A DNA stretch of 28,804 nt from CAUTUX01 sp963532875. Its GTDB lineage: Bacteria > Bacillota > Clostridia > Christensenellales > CAG-917. Of this stretch, positions 1 to 7,672 are shown piece by piece; the first letter of the stretch is position 1, and the number at the start of each line of letters is the position of its first letter. Position numbers and translations under genes: made by a program. The notes beneath the pieces are model-generated. The model was not told where the DNA came from. It saw only the letters and a list, made by a program, of their open reading frames with translations, and did not search any database. The stretch covers positions 1 through 28,804 of the forward strand of contig CAUSLO010000013.1 in NCBI GenBank assembly GCA_963532875.1. Direction: 5' to 3'.

Positions 1-75
1 CTTGTTTACTGACTATTTAGGGGGTTCGTGAGCCTGCAAGTGTCAAAGATGAGATGATACAACAGCAATTGGTTA

Positions 76-106
76 TTGACTAGTTAGTTCTTGTTTACTT
101 TATAGT
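76..106 (+). promoter_or_regulatory. Possible promoter for the acyl-CoA synthetase gene
   Basis: TTGACT (76-81) and TATAGT (101-106) resemble sigma-A -35 and -10 boxes, but the 19-base spacer is longer than ideal. The site lies 43 bases upstream of the start codon at 149. The rest of 1-148 shows no gene that I can support. Confidence 0.35.
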
Positions 107-148
107 GTTATTAAATTAAAATAACTTGTATATCGCTCAAGGAGAGTT

Positions 149-1807
149 ATGAACTTACTTTCAGATTATATTGCAAAAACAGAGTTTAAAACTTATGACA
201 AATTCAAAGACCTTTCTATTAATTATCCAGATAACTTTAACTTTGCATATGACGTTGTTGATAAGTACGCTCAATTAGATCCTAACAAAAAGGCACTAGT
301 TTGGTGCGACTCTGAAGGTGATGAAAAGATATTGAATTTTAAAGAAATATCAGAGCAATCAAATCAAGTGGCTAATGCTTTTTATAAAATAGGCTTACGT
401 GAGGGTGATTGTATTATTACGATGCTTAATAGACGTTGGGAATATTGGGTGGTTATAAATGCATGTTGCAAACTTGGTGTTACAATTATCCCTGCGACAC
501 ACTTACTTACACCAAAAGATATTGCGTATAGATGTAACAGTTCTGAAGCAAAATTATTAATTGCCACAAGCGAACCTGAATTGATTAATCATATTGGTTA
601 TGCACTTCCTAAATGTTCAACAATACAAGAATGTATTTACACAAAAAAAATTAAAGGCTTCCGTACAATTTTAGAAATATCTAAAAATGAATCAACTACT
701 TTATCATCCGAAATTACTCGTCCTGATTCAAAAGGAAATATGCTCTGTTATTTTACATCTGGGACAACTGGTCTACCAAAGATGGTTCAACATAACTACT
801 TTTATCCTCTTGGGCACATAATCACTGCAAAGTTTTGGCAAAGAGTTGTTGATGACGGAATACATTTCACAATGGCTGAAACTGGATGGGCTAAGTGCAG
901 TTGGGGAAAAATATTTGGTCAATGGATTTCTGGAAGTGCTGTTTTTGCATATGACTACAACGGAAGATTTACACCTACAGATATTCTTCCACTTATTAAA
1001 AAATATGGAATTACTACGTTCTGTGCACCTCCAACAATTTATAGATTTTTAATTAAAGAAGACTTATCCGTATATGACTTTTCATCATTGACACATTGCT
1101 CTACAGCAGGTGAAGCACTGAACCCTGAGGTTTATAAGCAATTCTACAATGCAACAGGTCAAAAAATATATGAAGGTTTTGGACAGACGGAAACAACTGT
1201 TATATTGGCAAACTTTCCATGCATTAAAAGAAAACTTGGTTCTCTTGGATTACCAAGTCCTATTTATGATGTACGACTACTTGATGATGATGGGAATGTT
1301 ATAACTGACAACTCAGTTGGAGAAATTTCAATTAGAATCAAACCAAATCAAATTGGATTAGTTAGCAATTACAAAAACGCTCCAGAACTTACTCAATCTG
1401 CTTTAGGTGGTGAGTTCTACCGCACAGGTGATTTAGCCTCAGTTGATCAAGACGGATACTTTTGGTTTGAAGGCAGAAAAGATGACATCATTAAATCTAG
1501 TGGATATCGTATTGGCCCATATGAAGTTGAATCGGCATTAATCGAACATCCGTCAGTTCTTGAATGTGCGATTACTGGTGTTCCAGATCCAGTTCGTGGA
1601 CAAATAGTTAAGGCGACTATCGTATTGCAAAAGAAATATAGCCCAAGTGATGAACTTAAAAAAGAATTACAAAACTATGTAAAAACAGTTACTGCTCCAT
1701 ACAAATACCCACGTATTATTGAATTCGTTGAGGAATTACCAAAGACAGTATCTGGCAAAATACGTAGGATTGAAATCAGAAATAAAAGTTCACAACCTAT
1801 TCAATAG
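149..1807 (+). CDS. AMP-forming acyl-CoA synthetase (AMP-dependent synthetase/ligase family)
   Basis: This enzyme should activate a carboxylic acid with ATP to an acyl-adenylate and transfer the acyl group to CoA. The 552-residue protein carries the ANL-family signatures in order: the phosphate-binding loop TSGTTGLPK (residues 203-211), the adenine-binding YEGFGQTE (341-348), YRTGD (424-428) with the ribose-binding Asp, the hinge region GRKDDIIKSSGYRIGPYEVE, and the C-terminal catalytic Lys in PKTVSGK (Lys537). Length and motif spacing fit the ACSM-like medium-chain or acetyl-CoA synthetase branch. The substrate cannot be read from sequence; short- or medium-chain or aromatic acids are all possible. 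AAGGAG at 139-144 sets the ATG start. No signal peptide is seen, so it is cytosolic. Its last 11 bases overlap the end of the convergent transketolase gene. Confidence 0.93.
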   Translation: MNLLSDYIAKTEFKTYDKFKDLSINYPDNFNFAYDVVDKYAQLDPNKKALVWCDSEGDEKILNFKEISEQSNQVANAFYKIGLREGDCIITMLNRRWEYWVVINACCKLGVTIIPATHLLTPKDIAYRCNSSEAKLLIATSEPELINHIGYALPKCSTIQECIYTKKIKGFRTILEISKNESTTLSSEITRPDSKGNMLCYFTSGTTGLPKMVQHNYFYPLGHIITAKFWQRVVDDGIHFTMAETGWAKCSWGKIFGQWISGSAVFAYDYNGRFTPTDILPLIKKYGITTFCAPPTIYRFLIKEDLSVYDFSSLTHCSTAGEALNPEVYKQFYNATGQKIYEGFGQTETTVILANFPCIKRKLGSLGLPSPIYDVRLLDDDGNVITDNSVGEISIRIKPNQIGLVSNYKNAPELTQSALGGEFYRTGDLASVDQDGYFWFEGRKDDIIKSSGYRIGPYEVESALIEHPSVLECAITGVPDPVRGQIVKATIVLQKKYSPSDELKKELQNYVKTVTAPYKYPRIIEFVEELPKTVSGKIRRIEIRNKSSQPIQ

Positions 1808-2729
1808 CTGCTTTTGCTTCTTTTACTATATCCTCTACCGTTAAGTTAAATACTTCAGATAAGTATGCTTGTTTACCAACTTCTCCAAATTTATTAACAA
1901 CACCTATTCTTTTAATTTTAGTTGGATATTCTAATGCACATGTTTCGGCAACTGCACTATGTAACCCACCATATACGCTATGGTTTTCACAAGTTACTAT
2001 CCCTTTGACCTTTTTAGCCAAGTTTATAACGGCTTCACTATCAAGTGGCTTCCATGTATGTATATTTACAACTTCTGCGGATATTCCTTCATTTGCCAGT
2101 ATTTCTGCTGCCTTAAGTGCTCTATCAACCATTATCCCAGAAGCAATAATCCCGACATCATTTCCTTCTTTTAAGGTTATTGCTGTTCCTACTTTAATCT
2201 TTGATTTGTCATCATAAATTTGTTCAGTTTTCTTTCTGAACATCCTTATGTATGTAGGACCTTTTTGTTTAATAATTTGTGGCAATGCTTTTTTCAACAT
2301 TGTTGCATCTGTTGGTTCAAAGCAAACCATATCTGGCACCGCTCTCATTAAAGTCATATCTTCAAAAGGCATATGTGTTCCACCGTTGGCTTCAGCCATT
2401 ATTCCTGGATCACTTCCTACAATTTTAACTGGCAACTTTGCATATGCTGCCGAGATAAAGATTTGGTCATAACATCTTCTAGTTGCAAATGGTGCAAAAC
2501 TAAATACAAATGGGATTTTACCCATACTTGCTAATCCTGCAGCGACACCTATCATGTTTGCTTCAGCAATACCTACGTTTATAAATCTATCTGGGAAACG
2601 TTCTTTGAAAATCTTCGTTGCATGACAACTCATTAAGTCTGCGTCAAGCACAACAATTCTATCATCCTTTTCAGCAATGCTAACTAGTTCCTCAGCCATT
2701 GTTTGTCTAACTTCTTTTGCGTCTAACAT
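1797..2729 (-). CDS. Transketolase, C-terminal subunit (pyrimidine-binding and C domains)
   Basis: This is the second half of a split transketolase, which moves two-carbon ketol units between sugar phosphates in the non-oxidative pentose phosphate pathway, using thiamine diphosphate. The 310 residues contain the Pyr domain with GIAEANMIGVAAGLA, which holds the catalytic Glu that activates the cofactor, followed by the transketolase C domain ending near KAAIE. I chose the start at 2729 (MLDAKEVRQ) over the ATG at 2759. It is preceded by GGGAGGG at about 8 bases and overlaps the stop of the N-terminal subunit gene as TAATG, a typical translational coupling. A 1-deoxyxylulose 5-phosphate synthase is less likely because the subunits are separate and the motifs are transketolase-like. 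Confidence 0.93.
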   Translation of the reverse strand: MLDAKEVRQTMAEELVSIAEKDDRIVVLDADLMSCHATKIFKERFPDRFINVGIAEANMIGVAAGLASMGKIPFVFSFAPFATRRCYDQIFISAAYAKLPVKIVGSDPGIMAEANGGTHMPFEDMTLMRAVPDMVCFEPTDATMLKKALPQIIKQKGPTYIRMFRKKTEQIYDDKSKIKVGTAITLKEGNDVGIIASGIMVDRALKAAEILANEGISAEVVNIHTWKPLDSEAVINLAKKVKGIVTCENHSVYGGLHSAVAETCALEYPTKIKRIGVVNKFGEVGKQAYLSEVFNLTVEDIVKEAKAAIE

Positions 2730-3547
2730 TATTTTACCCTCCCAGTTTCTTTTCTCCATAACTCTTCGGGAATTGGCATACTATGACAGTTTGCAACCCC
2801 TTCTGTAAATGATGCACCTTTACCTTTAATAGTTCTAAGTACAATCATCGTTGGTTTTTTATCTTGTGCTTTTGCTGCATCAATTGCGTTAGAAATTTCT
2901 TCAATATTATGACCATCGACGTCAATTACATTAAAGTTAAATGCTTTCCACTTATCAACAATTGGTTCTAATTTGTTTATACTTTCAACTGGCCCATCTA
3001 ATTGCATCTTGTTTGAATCAAGCAAAACAATTAAGTTATTTAGTTGTCTACTTCCTGCAAACATACTTGCTTCCCAAATTTGCCCTTCCTGACTTTCTCC
3101 ATCACCGATAAAGCAATATATTGTGTTATTCAATCCGTCCAATTTAGATCCTATTGCCATACCAACAGCAGCAGACAACCCCTGTCCAAGAGATCCTGCT
3201 GTCATATCAATTCCTGGTGTTTTATTCATATCACAGTGTGAAGGCAACTTAGTTCCATTTTGATTCAATGTTGTCATCCATTTTTTTGGGAAAAATCCTA
3301 AATCGCATAACACTGCATACATAGCAGGTCCTGCATGTCCTTTTGACATTACAACTCGATCTCTTTCATGCATCTTTGGATTTTTTGGATCTATATTTGC
3401 TTTGTCATAATATATGCAAGTTAATGCATCCATGACTGACATTGATCCACCAATATGTCCTACTCCAAAGTGCCCGATTATCTCAATTGTATCGTGTCTC
3501 AACTTTAGAGCTTTCTCTTGAAGAAATTCTAATTTTTCCTTATCCAT
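2729..3547 (-). CDS. Transketolase, N-terminal subunit (thiamine diphosphate-binding PP domain)
   Basis: This is the first half of the split transketolase, binding the diphosphate of thiamine diphosphate and Mg2+. In the 272 residues the SKGH motif lies at 68-71 and the cofactor motif starts with GDGESQEGQ (148-156), with its Asn at 179 (DSNK). SLGQGLSAAVGMA (119-131) is the usual helix that follows the substrate region. The ATG at 3547 follows AAGGGGG. The C-terminal subunit starts at the last base of this gene's stop, so the two should be made in equal amounts and pair as an alpha2beta2-type enzyme. Split transketolases of this form are common in Clostridia and archaea. Confidence 0.94.
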   Translation of the reverse strand: MDKEKLEFLQEKALKLRHDTIEIIGHFGVGHIGGSMSVMDALTCIYYDKANIDPKNPKMHERDRVVMSKGHAGPAMYAVLCDLGFFPKKWMTTLNQNGTKLPSHCDMNKTPGIDMTAGSLGQGLSAAVGMAIGSKLDGLNNTIYCFIGDGESQEGQIWEASMFAGSRQLNNLIVLLDSNKMQLDGPVESINKLEPIVDKWKAFNFNVIDVDGHNIEEISNAIDAAKAQDKKPTMIVLRTIKGKGASFTEGVANCHSMPIPEELWRKETGRVK

Positions 3548-3578
3548 TTTGTCCCCCTTAAAAATATCCCTAATTAAA

Positions 3579-3607
3579 AGTATATTCCTCTAAAAATCGG
3601 TTTTCAA
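3579..3607 (-). promoter_or_regulatory. Promoter for the split transketolase genes
   Basis: On the minus strand TTGAAA (3607-3602) and TATACT (3584-3579) are separated by exactly 17 bases. The -35 box lies inside the end of the upstream membrane-protein gene, and the expected transcript start is about 25 bases before the tkt start codon. This suggests the transketolase pair can be expressed separately from the topoisomerase operon upstream. Confidence 0.6.
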
Positions 3608-4399
3608 TGGTGTTTTTTTCTTTTTCCTAATAATTTTTACGCTTGAAATGGCTATTTGGTATATCAAGAATGCTCCTACAAATACACAAAAGGTTAATGC
3701 GTATATGTTCACAACATCTCGTCGGATTTCAGTAATCTTAAACTCGCTATTATTTGTTAAGTCTAATACTTGCAAGTTCTTTGGCAGTCCCTTCCTTGAT
3801 TCAAAGTTTGGGTTATCTTTTAATATAAGGCTTGATACATTTTCTGAATACAAATAGTATGCAATTGTTTTAATCTCATATTTTTCTGAACTTGCATACG
3901 CTTTATGCTCTGCGTCAATCTTTTCTAAATTGAATTTATATACTTTCCTATATTTTTCTGTTCCGAAAGTTTTTGCATATTCGCTCTTGACTGTATCGTA
4001 TTTATCTTTTGTTAATTCAAATCCAATGTAGTTTCCCTTATTAGGACGTGGATTCAAAATTCTTGGGAAATGTGCTATATCTTCATTCTTGATATCTTTT
4101 TTATCCGTTACGTACTGCTCAAGTTTTTCTCTTTCTGGTATTTCGCTTATAGACGCTCTGTGTGTAACGTATACATATCTGCCAATGACATATGAACCGT
4201 CCTTTTGTGGCAATAAGTGCTCGGTTACGTAGTAATAGAATTTAAAATCTGCAACCTTATCATTATTTTTAAAATTACCTGCATTATATTTTGTGTATTT
4301 AATTGAAATCATTACAACTAAAACCAAAAGGGCTGCAAACAATACAGTCGCAAAGCTTACAATTATCTTTTCTAATTTGCTTTCTTTTTCGTTATACAA
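3590..4399 (-). CDS. Two-TM membrane protein of unknown function
   Basis: I do not recognise this 269-residue protein. It has a hydrophobic segment at residues 12-31 (FATVLFAALLVLVVMISI), a hydrophilic stretch of about 200 residues rich in Tyr and Lys, a second hydrophobic segment near 229-251 (ALTFCVFVGAFLIYQIAI), and a basic tail (RKKKK). The likely topology places the middle domain outside the membrane with both ends in the cytosol. The start is TTG at 4399, overlapping the stop of the oligoendopeptidase gene by 8 bases, with GAGG 12-13 bases upstream, so translation is probably coupled. No other usable start lies before the first TM segment. No motif suggests an enzyme. Confidence 0.8.
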   Translation of the reverse strand: MYNEKESKLEKIIVSFATVLFAALLVLVVMISIKYTKYNAGNFKNNDKVADFKFYYYVTEHLLPQKDGSYVIGRYVYVTHRASISEIPEREKLEQYVTDKKDIKNEDIAHFPRILNPRPNKGNYIGFELTKDKYDTVKSEYAKTFGTEKYRKVYKFNLEKIDAEHKAYASSEKYEIKTIAYYLYSENVSSLILKDNPNFESRKGLPKNLQVLDLTNNSEFKITEIRRDVVNIYALTFCVFVGAFLIYQIAISSVKIIRKKKKTPLKTDF

Positions 4400-6173
4400 A
4401 CTTTTCTAATTCCTCAAGTGTTTTCTTAAATTCTTGTTGTGCAAAGTCATATTTTTTTTTGTCTGTTAGGTCAATATCTACTATTTTTAGTATGTCTAAT
4501 GGGGTCAATGCACTTCCCATTGATAAAAACTCTTTATATTTCTTGATATAACTTTCACCTTTTTCAAGTATGTTATTTGCAATATTAACTGCTGCAGTTA
4601 GTCCTGTTGCGTACTTGTATACATAGAATGCTGAATAGAAATGTGGAATCCTTGCCCATTCATACCTAACTAAATCATCCAATACAAGATCATTTCCATA
4701 ATACTTTTTATTTAGATCAAAATAGAAATCACATAAACTCTTCTCTGTGATAGAATTTCCACTTTCAATCAAATTGTGTGCGTATACTTCAAACTCTGAG
4801 AACATTGTTTGTCTATATATTGTGGTTCTAAACATATCAAGATAATATGACAACAAATATTTCTTTTCGTCCCCTTCTGCATTCTTAATTAGATGTTTTA
4901 ACAAAAGTACTTCATTTACAGTTGAAGCAATTTCTGCCAAGAATATTACGTAATGTGATTTGAAATATGGTTGTTTTTTGTTGCTATAGAAACTGTGCAT
5001 TGAATGACCTAATTCATGAGCAATTGTGAAAATATCATGAACCGTTCCTTCAAAGTTCAATAGGACAAATGGGTGTGAGTTATAGTTCCCCCATGAGTAT
5101 GCTCCCGATCTCTTTCCTTTATTCTCATATACGTCAATCCATCTACTCTCAAAGGCATTTTTAATATTGGTATTATATTCCTCACCTAATACCTTGGTTG
5201 CTTCAATAACTATATTTTTTGCTGTTTCGTAATCATATTCTTTTTTGAGTTCTTTAGTTATTGGAACGTATAGATCGTAAAATCTTACTTCGTCTAGCCC
5301 TAGCAGTTTTTTTCTTAACCCTACGTATTTATGCATTGTCTCAAGATTTTCATTAATTGATTTAATTAGAGTTTCATAACATTTTGGCGATACTTCTTCT
5401 TCATACATAGAGGCATCTAAAGAATTCTTGAATTTTCTAATTTTAGCAAGTACCCAATCTACCTTAACACTTCCCGCATAGTTTGAGGTCAATGTGTTTA
5501 TATATTTCTTATATTCATTAAACATACTTTCAAAGGCACTTTTTCTAACTTCTCTATTTGGGTTTTGTAACATCTTTGAATATGTCGCATGACTGATTTC
5601 TACTACTTCATCATCTTCATTTTTGATTGGATCAAAGTGAGCGTCTACATTATCAAACATAGAAAATGTATCATGATATCCATCAAGACATAGCCCAAAC
5701 TCTTTTATTAGTTTTTCTTCCTTTTCGCTGAGAATTAACTTTTTATCTCTCAATATACCCTCAAAGTATCTTGAATACTTTTTAAACTTAGGATTTTCAA
5801 TTAATTCTTTTAACTTAGCATCATTAAATTTAGAAATTTCAGGAACTACAAATGCACTTAATGTTGATGCATCATTTGCTGCAAAATCAACTCTCATTGA
5901 CATATCGACGGCGTTTTGATTTGTTCCGTCTTCATCTTTTCGCATATGTGCATATTGAATTAAATCACTTAATACTATGCTTTGCTTTTCTTTAAACTTA
6001 AGCATTTCAAGCAAAGTATCGTCATCAGAAAGTTTACCTTTCCACTCTGTTATCTTAGTTGAATTTTTTTTGTATTTAATTAAAGCGTTCTCAAACTTTT
6101 CATCGTTCTCAAAAATGTCACTAATATTCCACTTAAATTCTTCAGAGATTTCATCCCTTGTTCTTACTTTCAT
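4392..6173 (-). CDS. pepF: Oligoendopeptidase F, peptidase family M3
   Basis: This is a cytosolic zinc metallopeptidase that degrades short peptides. With the start used here the protein has 593 residues, normal for the family (about 600). The catalytic motif HELGH is at residues 386-390, and the third zinc ligand is the Glu of LAEIASTVNE (about residue 414), in the expected spacing. The N-terminus (TRDEISEEFKWNISDIF) matches the conserved 'R.E...KW.L.DIF' opening of PepF proteins. I moved the start from the ATG at 6206 to the one at 6173 because AGGAG lies 4-5 bases before it, directly at the stop of the upstream DUF1846 gene. A run of nine A residues in the coding strand (4452-4460) encodes Lys residues near the C-terminus. 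There is no signal peptide. Confidence 0.95.
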   Translation of the reverse strand: MKVRTRDEISEEFKWNISDIFENDEKFENALIKYKKNSTKITEWKGKLSDDDTLLEMLKFKEKQSIVLSDLIQYAHMRKDEDGTNQNAVDMSMRVDFAANDASTLSAFVVPEISKFNDAKLKELIENPKFKKYSRYFEGILRDKKLILSEKEEKLIKEFGLCLDGYHDTFSMFDNVDAHFDPIKNEDDEVVEISHATYSKMLQNPNREVRKSAFESMFNEYKKYINTLTSNYAGSVKVDWVLAKIRKFKNSLDASMYEEEVSPKCYETLIKSINENLETMHKYVGLRKKLLGLDEVRFYDLYVPITKELKKEYDYETAKNIVIEATKVLGEEYNTNIKNAFESRWIDVYENKGKRSGAYSWGNYNSHPFVLLNFEGTVHDIFTIAHELGHSMHSFYSNKKQPYFKSHYVIFLAEIASTVNEVLLLKHLIKNAEGDEKKYLLSYYLDMFRTTIYRQTMFSEFEVYAHNLIESGNSITEKSLCDFYFDLNKKYYGNDLVLDDLVRYEWARIPHFYSAFYVYKYATGLTAAVNIANNILEKGESYIKKYKEFLSMGSALTPLDILKIVDIDLTDKKKYDFAQQEFKKTLEELEKFV

Positions 6174-6180
6174 ATTACTC

Positions 6181-7662
6181 CTAGCCGTCGTATAAATTTT
6201 CATCAAAGAATTCTGCAGTTGAGGTGAGATGTAACCCCATCTTTTTTAATGGTAACTCATCTGCTTTATTCATGATGTGTGAACTGTGTGCCTCAAGCCC
6301 ATATAGACTTTCTAACTGTTCAGATGCTCTCTTTGCTAAATCGTCTGACGTAGCACAAATTTGAAGAGCCAACAACGCTTCTTGCAAAGTCAATGCATTC
6401 GTATTCTCTCTCAATATTTCTGTTTTCAATTTTATGATAGGTTCTATTATTGTTGGCTGTATTAATTTTACATTGTCATCAATATTCGCCAAATACTTAA
6501 CTGCATTAAGTACACAAGCGGTTGCCTCTGATACGTATATACTTCTCTTTCCAGTTATTACTTTGCCATCATCCAACTTTATCGCCATAACTACTGAATT
6601 AACTTTATTTGCTCTTTCTTCTGCAATTTGAACGATATCACGATCTGCAACTGTTAATTGCAACTTACTCATTAACAATTCTAACTTAGATATAGTCGCT
6701 CCATTAGACTTACCCAACCTTTGATTACATAACTCTTTTAGATATCTTCTGATTATTTCCATCTTTGCCGCTTCTTGGCATACTTCGTCGTCTGTTATAC
6801 AATCACCTACCATATTTACTCCCATATCTGTTGGAGATTTATATGGACAGTTATTATTAGTGATTTTATCGTATATGCTCTTAACAACTGGGAATACTTG
6901 TATATCACGGTTATAGTTTACTGCGAACTCGCCATATGCCTCATAGTGATAATGGTCTACTTTGTTTTCATCTCCCAAGTTTGCCGTTGCTGCTTCATAT
7001 GCAATATTAACTGGATGATTGATAGGCAAATTCCAAACTGGGAAAGTTTCAAATTTTGCATATCCTGCTTTTTGATTGTTTTTGTATTCGTAGTATAACT
7101 GACTTAAGCACGTAGCCAATTTACCGCTTGCTGGACCTGGGGCAGTTAAAACTACTAAAGGCTTCTTGGTTTCAATATACGGATTTGCTCCATATCCTTC
7201 ATCAGAAACAATAGTTGATACGTCCGTTGGATATCCCTTTGTCGGTCTGTGTATATATACTCTTATTTTTCTGTTTTCTAACTTCTGTTTATATTCTTCA
7301 ATACCTTTTTGTCCATCAAACATTGTTATTACTACAGAGTTTAACTTAATCTTCAGTCTTGAAAAATTATCAATTAATCTTTCTACTTCACTTGAGTATG
7401 AGATTCCATAATCTGCCCTAATCTTATTTTCGTTGATGTCATTTGCATTTATACAAATAATGATTTCAGCAATGCTTTTTAATTTCTCAAGCAAGTTAAT
7501 TTTTGCGGATTTATCAAAGCCAGGCAAAACTCTTTCGGCATGTAGGTCATCAAATAACTTACCACCAAATTCAAGGTATAACTTTTCGTATTTGCGGACT
7601 CTCTCCTTAATCCTAGCGAATTGTTTTTCCATGTATAACTGACTATCGAATCCACATTTCAT
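6181..7662 (-). CDS. DUF1846 family protein
   Basis: The 493 residues match the DUF1846 family throughout: N-terminal MKCGFDSQLYMEKQ, YLEFGGKLFDDLHAERVLPG (29-48), TKGYPTDVSTIVSDEGYG (141-158) and the glycine-rich loop TAPGPASGKLATCLSQLY (173-190). The family is widespread in Bacillota and has a known fold but no firmly established reaction. The APGPASGK loop looks like a nucleotide- or phosphate-binding element, which is inference. Length is normal. The ATG at 7662 follows AGAGG, and the gene starts 10 bases after the topoisomerase A-subunit stop, so it is probably cotranscribed. It is cytosolic, with no TM segment or signal peptide. Confidence 0.9.
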   Translation of the reverse strand: MKCGFDSQLYMEKQFARIKERVRKYEKLYLEFGGKLFDDLHAERVLPGFDKSAKINLLEKLKSIAEIIICINANDINENKIRADYGISYSSEVERLIDNFSRLKIKLNSVVITMFDGQKGIEEYKQKLENRKIRVYIHRPTKGYPTDVSTIVSDEGYGANPYIETKKPLVVLTAPGPASGKLATCLSQLYYEYKNNQKAGYAKFETFPVWNLPINHPVNIAYEAATANLGDENKVDHYHYEAYGEFAVNYNRDIQVFPVVKSIYDKITNNNCPYKSPTDMGVNMVGDCITDDEVCQEAAKMEIIRRYLKELCNQRLGKSNGATISKLELLMSKLQLTVADRDIVQIAEERANKVNSVVMAIKLDDGKVITGKRSIYVSEATACVLNAVKYLANIDDNVKLIQPTIIEPIIKLKTEILRENTNALTLQEALLALQICATSDDLAKRASEQLESLYGLEAHSSHIMNKADELPLKKMGLHLTSTAEFFDENLYDG

Positions 7663-7672
7663 ACTTAAACCT

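Noticed and set aside
21..83. A short open stretch ending in TAG at 81-83 that could be the end of an upstream plus-strand gene
   Set aside because: It is only about 20 codons, begins just after an in-frame stop at 18-20, and matches nothing I know.
1..99. Direct repeat CTTGTTTACT at 1-10 and 90-99
   Set aside because: Ten-base repeats in AT-rich DNA are expected by chance, and no mobile-element ends or target-site duplications accompany them.
4452..4460. A9 run (coding strand) in pepF as a possible frameshift site
   Set aside because: It encodes three Lys (AAA AAA AAA) in an AT-rich gene near the C-terminus; such runs are common here and give no clear consequence.
6775..7098. Long plus-strand open frames opposite DUF1846 and the topoisomerase genes (such as 6775-7098, 8088-8480)
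   Set aside because: They lie antisense to strongly conserved genes, have hydrophobic low-complexity composition and lack ribosome binding sites.
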